Origin: Auriscalpium vulgare
Taxonomy: Eukaryota; Basidiomycota; Agaricomycetes; Russulales; Auriscalpiaceae
Length of the DNA: 64,000 nt
Assembly (NCBI GenBank): GCA_019915015.1
Contig: JAHBBC010000010.1
Location: 1,426,001 to 1,490,000, forward strand
Reading direction: 5' to 3'
Shown: positions 45,279 to 53,669 of the stretch, piece by piece
Position numbering within the stretch: the stretch's first letter is position 1
Layout of the letters: each line of letters begins with the position of its first letter
Notes under the pieces: generated by a model
Databases searched by the model: none
The model's input: only the letters and a program-made list of their open reading frames with translations
What the model was told of the DNA's origin: nothing
Position numbers and translations under genes: made by a program

Positions 45279-46709
45279 TGATGGGCACCAGACGGTAGTA
45301 GGGCGGATATGGGTAGTTTCCTATCCCTAGAGCGCTGTCAGTGGTACCGCGTTGTTGTGCGAGCGAGTCGTCACGTTCCCAAAGGTTCGCGAAGTGACTC
45401 CACCGATACGTGGATCGTGGTCGTAACGAGGATTCGGATCGGAATGAGGGTTCGGCGTGTGCGCCGGACCAGGAGACGAGAAGGAGTGAGCGTACGAGTC
45501 ACCGAAGTGACGAACAAACGAAGTCGCGACGAGCGAGCTCCGAAGTTGGACGCGGAGGAGCGCGGAATGACGATGGAGGGAGGGAGAGAGAGATCGACGT
45601 AACACGAAGTTCGGCTTTATACGTTGATCGGTGCGATGGGTAGTTGGGTGACTTCGGACAACTTCGGATTGAGGACGAAGTTATGTGTAATGGGGAACGC
45701 GTTCGTCGTGGGCCTGAACTTGAGGAGGCCTCGAAGGTGATATCAAAGTGGATGAAGGTCTGTCGATGGCGGTGTTCGAGAGGCGAGGTTCGGTCGTCGA
45801 TGTTCGAGAGGCGAGGTTCGGGAGACGAGGTTCGGAAGGCGAGGTTCGGAAAGCGAGGTTCGGAAAGCGAGGTTGGGGTTCGTGGTGCGAAAGGCGAAGG
45901 TCGAAAGCGAAGTCGAAGGCGAGCGTATTGCGGCGTGCGGCGTAGTCGAAAGTGAGGTTACGGGCGATAAGGAGGACGAGGGGTACAACGACAGTAAGAG
46001 CTGTCGATGCGGGCGGTTTGCAACGTCTCTTTCGAGATGCTGACTATGGGGGGGAAAGTAACTTGTTATTCGGTGTGCTATCGAGTCGTATTTAAGCTAC
46101 AACGAGTGCGAGACCGTATCGTACGGAAACGAACATAGGTAGGTGCGTACAGAGACGAAACACGAGCGAAGTGGATAAAGATCATGTGTCGCAAGTCGAG
46201 GTGGGTCGGAACGAGCATATGTAGCGAGAGGGAGCTCTTATGGGGAACGAGAACGATGGATACCAGACAAACGATCAGCGCTGTCGCTACGATGTGATAT
46301 ACAGAAGGATGAAGTACGAACGATATTGTGGAGACGCGCCTCAGCGGTACAAGGCGCGCCAAACGTATACCCGCGAGCCGAAGTCGCAGCGAGTGGCGGA
46401 CGATCTTCCGAAGTGGCTGGGAAGGTAGCCATGGCTTCGGGCTCGGTTCGCCTCGGCTCGGAAAGGTCGGGACGATAGAAGGGATCAATCGGGAACGCTA
46501 TAAGTGAGGGGGAGAATCGGACAGGGAAGTACCGGGTGACAGCCGGTTATCTCGGAGATACGCTCACGGGGCGTTTCACTACACTGATCTTGGTCCGGCA
46601 GCGACTTTGTGGCGTGTCTGCTGCTGATGGGCCGAAAGGCCTCGACCGAACCACGTGCGGGCGCCTCGGGGTGACTGGAAACGAGGCCGAAGCGCTGGGA
46701 AGTTCGGAG

Positions 46710-46729
46710 CCGAAGTCACGTGACTTCGG
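46710..46729. promoter_or_regulatory. 20-bp perfect palindrome with CACGTG core (3' LTR)
   Basis: CCGAAGTCACGTGACTTCGG, about 130 nt inside the U3 end of the LTR. The centre GTCACGTGAC fits bHLH sites of the Cbf1/USF class. The copy in the 5' LTR is at 57873-57892. Confidence 0.6.
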
Positions 46730-46778
46730 AACTTTCCGAAGTGGCTGTGCCGAAACGGCGGAAACGACGGTCCGGAGA

Positions 46779-46798
46779 CCAAAGTCACGTGACTTTGG
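46779..46798. promoter_or_regulatory. second 20-bp CACGTG palindrome (3' LTR)
   Basis: CCAAAGTCACGTGACTTTGG, 50 bp from the first. The 5' LTR copy is at 57942-57961. The conserved ten-base core with varied flanks suggests a duplicated protein-binding site. Confidence 0.6.
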
Positions 46799-46861
46799 TT
46801 CGAAATGAAAAACCGAAAAGTCGCGGTGGAATCCCCGCTCGACGGGGAATCAGGCGTATCA

Positions 46862-46897
46862 CCTCCTCCATACTTTGATAGTGACCGTCCACGGTCA
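46862..46897 (-). promoter_or_regulatory. polypurine tract and preceding stem-loop (3' PPT)
   Basis: Read on the minus strand, a TGACCGTGGACGGTCA inverted repeat is followed by CAAAGTATGGAGGAGG directly abutting the 3' LTR. This is where plus-strand DNA synthesis would be primed. A near copy lies in pol at 51290-51325. Confidence 0.7.
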
Positions 46898-47438
46898 CCG
46901 AGATGAGGGGAGATGTGATCCGAAGGCAAATGTGGCAAGTGATGGGAAACTCGGGAAAAGTCGGAACGTGGAAGCGAAGTCGGAAGCGATGTCGGGGGCG
47001 AGAAACGAAGCGGCGGGCATGTCGGGATGATGATGCGATCATGATTTGCGCCGGGGGCCGAGGCAGAATTGATGAGCCGTGGTCGTGGGAGCGATCGGAA
47101 TGTGGAGGGTAGAGGCGAAGTCGAATTGGGTCGATGACGTCGTGATGATGTCAGATATGATATCATGGTCTAGGCGCTATTGGAAATATACCCAAATCGG
47201 TGTACCTGGTTGCCGAGCGCGTTCGGCTGTGCGTCGCTAGCGTGGGATCAGGGTCGAGGGTCGGAAGATTTTTACGAAGTCGGCGGATGCCTCTTTGTTC
47301 GTCTTGGGGGCGCCTATTTGCCGAACAATGGGAGGGGAAAAGGGATAAAAGGAGGCGAACTTTTCCGTGGTTCGCCTTCAACTTTCCTCCCTTCCCCTTT
47401 ACCTCTCACCTCGGGCGCTCCCTTCCATAACCACTACC
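46898..47438 (+). promoter_or_regulatory. promoter and leader region of the opposite-strand gene
   Basis: It contains GGGATAAAAGGAGG near 47340-47355, about 90 nt before the start codon, then a pyrimidine-rich tract (47385-47430) leading to the start context CTACCATGTC. The rest is noncoding for the gypsy element. Confidence 0.5.
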
Positions 47439-49404
47439 ATGTCGGCATCCACGTCCTCCAGGTCCACCAAGGCGAAGGTCTCGCTCCGCGAGATTCACCT
47501 CGGCATCAACGGCCTGCTTGACTCCTTCAACCCGGAGGCGACCGAAGACGCGAAGCGCGCCTGGTGCAAGTCCATCTTGCTCGGGCTGGTAAGTCCTCGT
47601 CGTCTTCGGTCGAGAACCTTACGCTGACTTCGTCTCCCTAGAAAATGGGTCGGCCGCACCCGCAGTTCCAAGTCGAGCTCGGAGGGTGCCTAGCGCGCCT
47701 TCAGTACTATGCGGACCACCACGGCACGCCGGCGTGGGTCGACGACTCCGACGGCCTCCTGCAGCCGCTGCCTCCAGTAAGTCGTCTCCCGTTTGTTGAC
47801 TTCGCATGATCGCTAACTCGGTTCGCTTCTAGAAACGCAGCGCCTTTGAGCTCATGCTCGAAGGGCAGCTCGCCGGCGACGACGTCGAGCTCGACTTGGG
47901 CGAAGTCGACTACGGACCCGCGGGGGCGGCTATTGCCACGCTGCCTGTCGCGAAGTCCGAGGGTGAGTCCGAGGTGCCGGGCGAGGAGCTCGAAGACGGC
48001 GAAGTCGCGGACGACGAGCCCGCAGAGGACGAGCTCGCCGACGAGGAGAAGGAGGAGGATTTCGAGGCGAAGAAGACGAAGAAGAAGGCGACCAAGCACC
48101 TCGTCCTCGAGTTGGACGACCCGACTTGGGCGAGGGACGCGAAGTGGGGAGCGCAGTACCGGGAGGCCAACGCGCTCGTGAAGACGATCCAGACGGGGAA
48201 GTACGACTACGAGTCGTACGGTTCGGTAAGTCGTTCGGCTTTGTGTCTTGGGTTCGGCGCTGACTTCGGCTCGTTTTCTAGGTATGCGACTATTGTCGCG
48301 GGTACATCGCGACGCACGGGCACGCCTGCGCGCCGCAGATCGTCAAGATCCAAACGAAGGTGAAGGTGTCGTGCGCCCGCTGTATGATAGCGGTGCACGG
48401 GTGTTACTGGACGAACGGTCCAGTTGTTGAGTCAAGTAAGTTCGGTTTTGTCCTGTACGCATTCGAGTCGGAGCTGATCCCTTCGTAACAGAGAAAAAGG
48501 GCAAGACGGAAGATTCGGGCCTCAAGCGCGTGCCCGAGGCCTCGCCGGACCATGACGACGATGTCGTGCAGCCGGCGGCGAAGAAGGTGAAGGCGACGCC
48601 CAAGGCGACGCCGAGGAAGGAGACGCGCGCCCAGGCGCAAAGTAAGTGACTTCGATTGACTTCGTTCGAGGAGGAGAGCTGACCCGAACCCACAGAGAAA
48701 AAGGCAGTGGTGTCGTCCGAAGTCGACCTGACTTCGGACGTCGAGATGGCAGGGCCGTCGCAGACGCAAGCGACGATGCCAGGTAAGAGCACGCCGCTCT
48801 TCCTGCCTAGTCCGAAGTCTGACTCGGAGCAAGACGTAGGATTCGGGACCGCGGGGGAGGACATGTGGGAGGAGATGGGAAAGGACCTCGAGGGTAAGTC
48901 GTCGCCTGATCGTGATCGCATTCCGAAGCTAACACAATCCTAGAAACCTCGGTTCGGCCTCCAAGCGCGCCGGTCGCGGGCCCGAGCAAGCCGAAGAACA
49001 AGGGCAAGGGCAAGGCCAGGGCGAAGTCGTCCCGAACGCGCCGCGTCATCCCCGTGCCCATCTACGGGAACGAGACGAGGGTGCGCGGGCTGCCTCAGTC
49101 CGACCGCTTCACCGACCACACCCTCCCCGAGCCGCCGACGCTGGACGACCTGGAGGCCATGGCGAGAGCGATCGACGAGGTGCCGACGGACATCGGGCTC
49201 ACCGAAGCTGAGCGCCGCATCGTCCGGATGATCCGGATCATGAAGGCCGATGCCATGACGCTCGCCTACCTCGTCCACAACCGCATCATCGACCTTAACT
49301 GGGCCGAGACGCGGTACCTCAACCGGGCGCTGTGGGAGCGGTACAACGCGGGCGAACCGGTGACGCTGTACGGCGGAAATGAGGACGACGAGTCGGAGGA
49401 TTGA
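47439..49404 (+). CDS. opposite-strand seven-exon gene inside the gypsy element, unknown function
   Basis: Exons 47439-47588, 47642-47776, 47833-48225, 48282-48435, 48492-48641, 48696-48893 and 48944-49404 sum to 546 aa. All phases close. Nearly every donor is GTAAGT and acceptors are C/TAG. Residues 1-95 form a mixed helical domain (IHLGINGLLDSFNPEATEDA). Residues 96-226 are very acidic. 227-277 hold a Cys/His cluster (CDYCRGYIATHGHAC, then CARCMIAVHGCYW) that could bind zinc. 278-393 are Lys/Ser-rich and look nuclear-targeted. 394-546 form a conserved-looking C-terminal domain (LTEAERRIVRMIRIMKADAM, then NLNW-like DLNWAETRYLNRALWERY). No family is recognised. It is convergent with pol, with 418 bp between the stops. 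Confidence 0.75.
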
Positions 49405-49822
49405 GCGAAGTCGAGGGAAGTCGGCGAAGTCGAGGGGAAAGGGGCGAAGTCGAAAAGAAAAGGGGAAAGGTGGAGGAAAATGTAAAATAGAAAGATTGTG
49501 CTTGTTCTTGAGGCGTGAGCCTTGAATAGGATTTGTTTCTTGCGTTCGAACTGTGTGAGATCAACACGAAGTGAACGTACGAAAGCCGAAGCGACTTCGG
49601 GACTCTGAAGCGCACACAGCTAAGTCAGGAAAGGTGAAAATTCGATTCTTTTGTTTAAGTCTCAGTACTCCTTCATAGACTTAGGACTTTGATCTTGAGT
49701 AGCCCTGCGCTACAGCGGTAAACGCGAGCGACTTAGTATAGTACAAAAGAAAATGAGATAAGAGACACGATGGGGAGGAGAGGGAAGTGGTGTGGATTCT
49801 GGAATGCGCTCCGTCGCGTTCT
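49405..49822. other. spacer between opposite-strand gene and pol
   Basis: Opens with a GCGAAGTCGAGGG-type repeat, then A/G-rich and plain sequence. Likely 3' UTR for both genes. No coding potential is recognised. Confidence 0.4.
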
Positions 49823-52800
49823 CTACTCTTGTTCGGCTTCTGCTTCATCATCAGGGGGCTCTACGTCGCGTTGCTCAACGTCGGGTGGATCTGCTTCGTC
49901 TTCGTTGCCTTGCGTCTCGCTTTGCTCGAGCTCGCGAAGTCGCTGAGTATCTATGTCGATGTCGCGAATGTCAATCTCGATCGGTTCTCGACGAGCGAAG
50001 TAAGGAATGACTCGGAACGCGGCAATGGGGCGATCTAGAACGGAAGCGTCGAGGTCGGCGAGGATGTATGCGCCGCCTCGGTTGCGCGAAATGACGACGA
50101 GGGGACCGAGGTAACGTGGACGCATCTTGCGGTTGAGCGACTTCTCTATTGCGGTGTTGCGCATGAGTACGAGTGTTCCTCGTTTGAAGTCGAAGTCGCG
50201 AATCGTGTGCGAATGTTCAGCTTCAAAGCGTCGAGCGTTCTCGATGCGAGTCTCGTAGACTTGGGAGCGAAGTGCCGAGATGTCGTCGTAACGCTTCTGG
50301 AGAGCGATGGCGCGGCGAGCGATGAGATCTGTAGTCGAGAGTATGGAATCTGGAGGGGGCTGGAGATACGTGGCTTCAGCAATGTCCAGGGGAATGAGCG
50401 GGTGACAACCCGTGACCGCGAAGTAAGGCGAACAGCCCATGCGTTTCCGAACCGTGAGGCGCTCCGACCAGAAGACAGAGTGAGCGTGGCGCGCCCATTG
50501 TGACTGGTCTCCGTCTGCTGCTTTGAAGAGTGCCTGCCGAACATCGTAATGTGAGCGTTCGACTATACCGTTTGCTCGGGAGTTGTAGCCGCTGATTCGA
50601 ATATGTCGGATGTGGTACAGCGTTTCGAGGTGCTCGAGGGCTTTGATGAACGGTTTGCCGTTGTCGGTGACGATCTCGCTAAGCGAACCCCAACGGGAGA
50701 TGATTTCCTCGTAGAAGAACTTCGCGAGTGCGACAGAGTCCTCTTTCTTGAGTAGACGGAATTCGGGATACGAAGTGATGGAACATCGACCTTGGACGAT
50801 GTAGCGGTACCCGTTCGAGGGCGGCATGTGCATGGTGTCGACGTAGATCTTCGCGAACAAAGAAGCGGGTGGCGCGACGGTTGGGGGTAGGAGGATTTGG
50901 AGTCGTTGACGCTGTTGGCAGATTAGACATGTCCGAACATACCACAGGACGTCGGCTTCGTAGGACGGCCACCAGAAGCGTTGGCCGATGAGCGAGCGTG
51001 TTGCGAACACTCCTCGATGGCCGACTTTGTCATGGCAGTCGATGAGGATGTCGACGCGGCGTTTCTTGTGCGGGACGAGCTTGTGTCCGCCATCTTTGTT
51101 ACGACGCCAGAGGCGATCTCTAGTAACGAAGAACTTGGTGGCGTAGCGAACGAATGTGGTGAACTCGGAGTCGGTCATTTTCTCGGGACGTACTGGGTCT
51201 TCTAGCCAATCTCGGACGTAGATGATGCGTTTGTCGGCTTTGTGTGCGGCTTCGGTGCGCGGGATCTCGCCATATCGCAGCACCGGGGGCTCCTCCTCCA
51301 TACTTTGATTCTGACCGTCCTCGGTCAGTGCGAACACCTCGTGGACGGACGCGGAAGGGGTAGAAGGAGTCCAAGTCGGTTGCTCGTTCATGCTGGCGGT
51401 GTGGGCGATGTTCAGGAAGCCGTACAACTCGTCGATCCAATCGTCGAAGTCGTCGTCTTCAACTTCGGGAGGATCTCCAGGCTGCCGAACGCGTCGGGAG
51501 AGACCGTCGGGGCCGTGAAAAATTCCTGGGACGTGCCGAAGTAGAAATTTGAAGGCGAGGATGGAGATAATCCAGCGATTGGTGCTCGCAGTGGGGACTA
51601 GATCAGGGTGCTTCAGCATACCGCCAATGGAAAGAGCGTCAACCTCGACGATGAGGTTCCGAAGTCCGATGAGGTAGATCTTCAGCGTCTTCAATGCGCG
51701 GTAGAGACCATAGATTTCGAGCTTCGGCTGCGAGAAGCGACGTTCGCGATCGTTTAGCGATATTGATCCGAACCGACTGTAGTATCGCTTCTTTTTATTC
51801 TCTTCGTCTTCTTGGGCGAGGATGTAGCCAACGGCGATGTAGGAGGTGTCGACGGCGAGGATGACGGCGGCGGGAGATTCGTAGTCGATTGCTCGAAGTG
51901 CTTCGGAATGAACGAGTGCGTCCTTGAGGTACTCTTGTGCGATAAGTTGCTCGGTACCATACTCGAAGTCAACTCCTTTGCGCGTGAGCTTCGTGAGGGG
52001 CCAAGCGTGCTTCGCGAAGTCCTTGATGAAGATCCGACAAACGCCAACGGTTCCGAGGAACGCGCGAACATCTGAAAGATCTTTACAAGGCCCCCAATTG
52101 GTGATCGCGGAGATGGTGGTAGGGTCTGCACGTCTGCCTTCTGGAGTGCAGAGATGGCGAAGAACCGTGAACTCGCGCGATATGAGGATCGACTTCGTAC
52201 CGGAGAAGGTGCCCTCCGAATAGCGCATGCGTTGGAGGATTCGGTTCGTGTTGAGGAGATGTTCCCAGACGAAGCGACGGATGTCTGGGTTCTCTGGTAT
52301 CATCTCATACGAACCGTCCGCGAGCTTGTAGTCCGACTTCGGGCCTTTGATGGGGACATCGTCGATGAAGGGGATGGTATATGTCGGAATCTCTTCGCGA
52401 AGTATGTGGGTGACGTCGTCGTGGAAAATCGGGACCGAGTTCGTCCAACCCATCGGCAGGGTGACGAGGCGATGCGCGCCGTAGGGGGTTTGGAAGGTGG
52501 TGAAGTCGCGGGATCGTTCGTCAATGACTCGCTCGTCGTAGCCGACGTACAGGTCGAGGATACCACCGCAAGCACGACCTCCGAACTGCTCGGCGAGGTG
52601 CTCTTGGATAGGCGGGACTCCGGAATGTGCGACCGTGACGGCGTTGAGCGGTTCGAGCGAGTGGACGATGCGAAGCTTACCGTCCTTCTTCGCGACGCAA
52701 AACCACTTCGATCGATAGGAGGAGTTGGAAGGTTCGTAGACGCCTGCATCGATCTTCTTCTTGATCATTCGGCAGACTTCGTCGCGGATGCCTGGGGGTA

Positions 52801-52990
52801 TGGGGATGTTACGATCGACCCAAGGGACATGCGCGACCACTGGGATTTGAATAGGCGGAAAGTACTCCTCTTTGAAGCTTCCTCGCTCGTTCTCGGCCCA
52901 GGCGAACGCTTCGTTTTGCTCGGAGATGGTGTTGTGGAGGAGGTCGCGCTCGGTCGGTGTCAAGAAATCGTAGTTCGGAAGGGCGTCCAT
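49823..52990 (-). CDS. pol: element 1 pol: reverse transcriptase, RNase H, integrase
   Basis: 1055 aa from ATG 52990, enzymes of a Ty3/gypsy (Metaviridae-type) element. The RT has KWFCVAKKDGKLRIVHSL, LPMGWTNSVPIFHDDV and the active site as PFIDDV (Phe for the usual Tyr). The RNase H region follows (VILAVDTSYIAVGYILAQ). The integrase has an HHCC finger (HDKVGHRGVF, then CLICQQRQ) near residue 650. Its catalytic triad is D (YVDTMHMPPSNGY, about 717), D (VTDNGKPFI, about 778) and E (NGIVERSHYD, about 811). A GPY/F-like module (RPRYLGPLVVISRNRGGAY) comes near the end. No chromodomain is seen. The frame continues upstream to 53017, where a TGA interrupts it. Confidence 0.95.
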   Translation of the reverse strand: MDALPNYDFLTPTERDLLHNTISEQNEAFAWAENERGSFKEEYFPPIQIPVVAHVPWVDRNIPIPPGIRDEVCRMIKKKIDAGVYEPSNSSYRSKWFCVAKKDGKLRIVHSLEPLNAVTVAHSGVPPIQEHLAEQFGGRACGGILDLYVGYDERVIDERSRDFTTFQTPYGAHRLVTLPMGWTNSVPIFHDDVTHILREEIPTYTIPFIDDVPIKGPKSDYKLADGSYEMIPENPDIRRFVWEHLLNTNRILQRMRYSEGTFSGTKSILISREFTVLRHLCTPEGRRADPTTISAITNWGPCKDLSDVRAFLGTVGVCRIFIKDFAKHAWPLTKLTRKGVDFEYGTEQLIAQEYLKDALVHSEALRAIDYESPAAVILAVDTSYIAVGYILAQEDEENKKKRYYSRFGSISLNDRERRFSQPKLEIYGLYRALKTLKIYLIGLRNLIVEVDALSIGGMLKHPDLVPTASTNRWIISILAFKFLLRHVPGIFHGPDGLSRRVRQPGDPPEVEDDDFDDWIDELYGFLNIAHTASMNEQPTWTPSTPSASVHEVFALTEDGQNQSMEEEPPVLRYGEIPRTEAAHKADKRIIYVRDWLEDPVRPEKMTDSEFTTFVRYATKFFVTRDRLWRRNKDGGHKLVPHKKRRVDILIDCHDKVGHRGVFATRSLIGQRFWWPSYEADVLWYVRTCLICQQRQRLQILLPPTVAPPASLFAKIYVDTMHMPPSNGYRYIVQGRCSITSYPEFRLLKKEDSVALAKFFYEEIISRWGSLSEIVTDNGKPFIKALEHLETLYHIRHIRISGYNSRANGIVERSHYDVRQALFKAADGDQSQWARHAHSVFWSERLTVRKRMGCSPYFAVTGCHPLIPLDIAEATYLQPPPDSILSTTDLIARRAIALQKRYDDISALRSQVYETRIENARRFEAEHSHTIRDFDFKRGTLVLMRNTAIEKSLNRKMRPRYLGPLVVISRNRGGAYILADLDASVLDRPIAAFRVIPYFARREPIEIDIRDIDIDTQRLRELEQSETQGNEDEADPPDVEQRDVEPPDDEAEAEQE
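51290..51325 (-). promoter_or_regulatory. candidate central polypurine tract within pol
   Basis: Thirty-three of 36 bases equal the 3' polypurine segment at 46862-46897, including the TGACCG..CGGTCA inverted repeat and AAAGTATGGAGGAGG. Element 2 has a related sequence at the same place in pol (63937-63973). Confidence 0.6.
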
Positions 52991-53014
52991 GGCGTCGTGT
53001 CGCTCTTGGGTATA

Positions 53015-53669
53015 TCAACCGGTAGGTGTGAACTTCGGAGGATGAGGGTTGAGCGGCGGCATGGACGCGAGTGGATCGCCGGTGATGTTGCGCTCGATTC
53101 GGAAGCCTTCAGGAAGCGTACCTAGGACGGGTTTGACTTTCTGCCCGACTGGTTTGTACTTCTTCTTGCCGATGAAGGTGTCGTGTATGTCGGCGTCGTG
53201 TGTCGAAGGCGAAGTCGCGAGCGTGGCCAAGAAAGGAGTCGAAGTGTGCTGGGTGCCAAGATAAGAGTCTGGGGATGTTTGGGAAAGTGAGGGGGATGGC
53301 GTCATCGGTCCTGTGGAACTGGGCGGGGATTGCAAACCGGGACCGAGGGGTTGCGAACTGAGAACGTAAGTACGCGAGGACTGAGGAGACGAGGACGATG
53401 CGGCAAACTGATTCGGAACTGCGTGTTTGGGATCAAGATGGGAGTGCTCAGCCGCCAGTGGCTTGCGAGGCGGGGCGGGACAGATATTCTGCATGAAAGA
53501 AGGCGCGGAGTGTTCGGGAAGATGTGAGCGTGCTTCGGAAGCGGTGACGTATGCGTGGCGAACCGCCGACTCGTCCGAGGAGTCGATTTGGGTATAGGCG
53601 ATGATCCGGACATTGTCTCCTTCACCTTCGATGATCATGGCGATGGAGTTGCCTTCGTCGACTTCGTCT
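53015..53669 (-). CDS. element 1 protease-pol linker, broken from pol by TGA
   Basis: The stretch between the gag-protease stop and pol reads in the pol frame (DEGNSIAMIIEGEGDNVRII, then FIGKKKYKPVGQKVKPVLGT). It is Ser/Pro-rich in the middle and homologous to 61688-62276 of element 2. It ends at a TGA (53017-53015), eight codons before the pol ATG. Element 2 has CGA there, so the linker was once continuous with pol. Confidence 0.7.

Larger units (their letters stand above)
45279..46861 (-). repeat. element 1 3' LTR
   Basis: 1583 bp, ends TGAT..ATCA. It contains tandem GCGAGGTTCGG-type repeats (45776-45885) and two 20-bp CACGTG palindromes near its U3 start. The frames within it (up to 136 codons) occur in both LTRs and show no known domain. 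Confidence 0.92.

Noticed and set aside
45309..46808. Frames of 60-136 codons in the LTRs as genes
   Set aside because: They are the same in both LTRs by duplication and show no domain, start context or codon pattern of a gene.
52154..53125. 323-aa plus-strand frame and a 432-aa plus frame at 53601-54899
   Set aside because: Both are complements of the pol and gag-protease coding regions of element 1.
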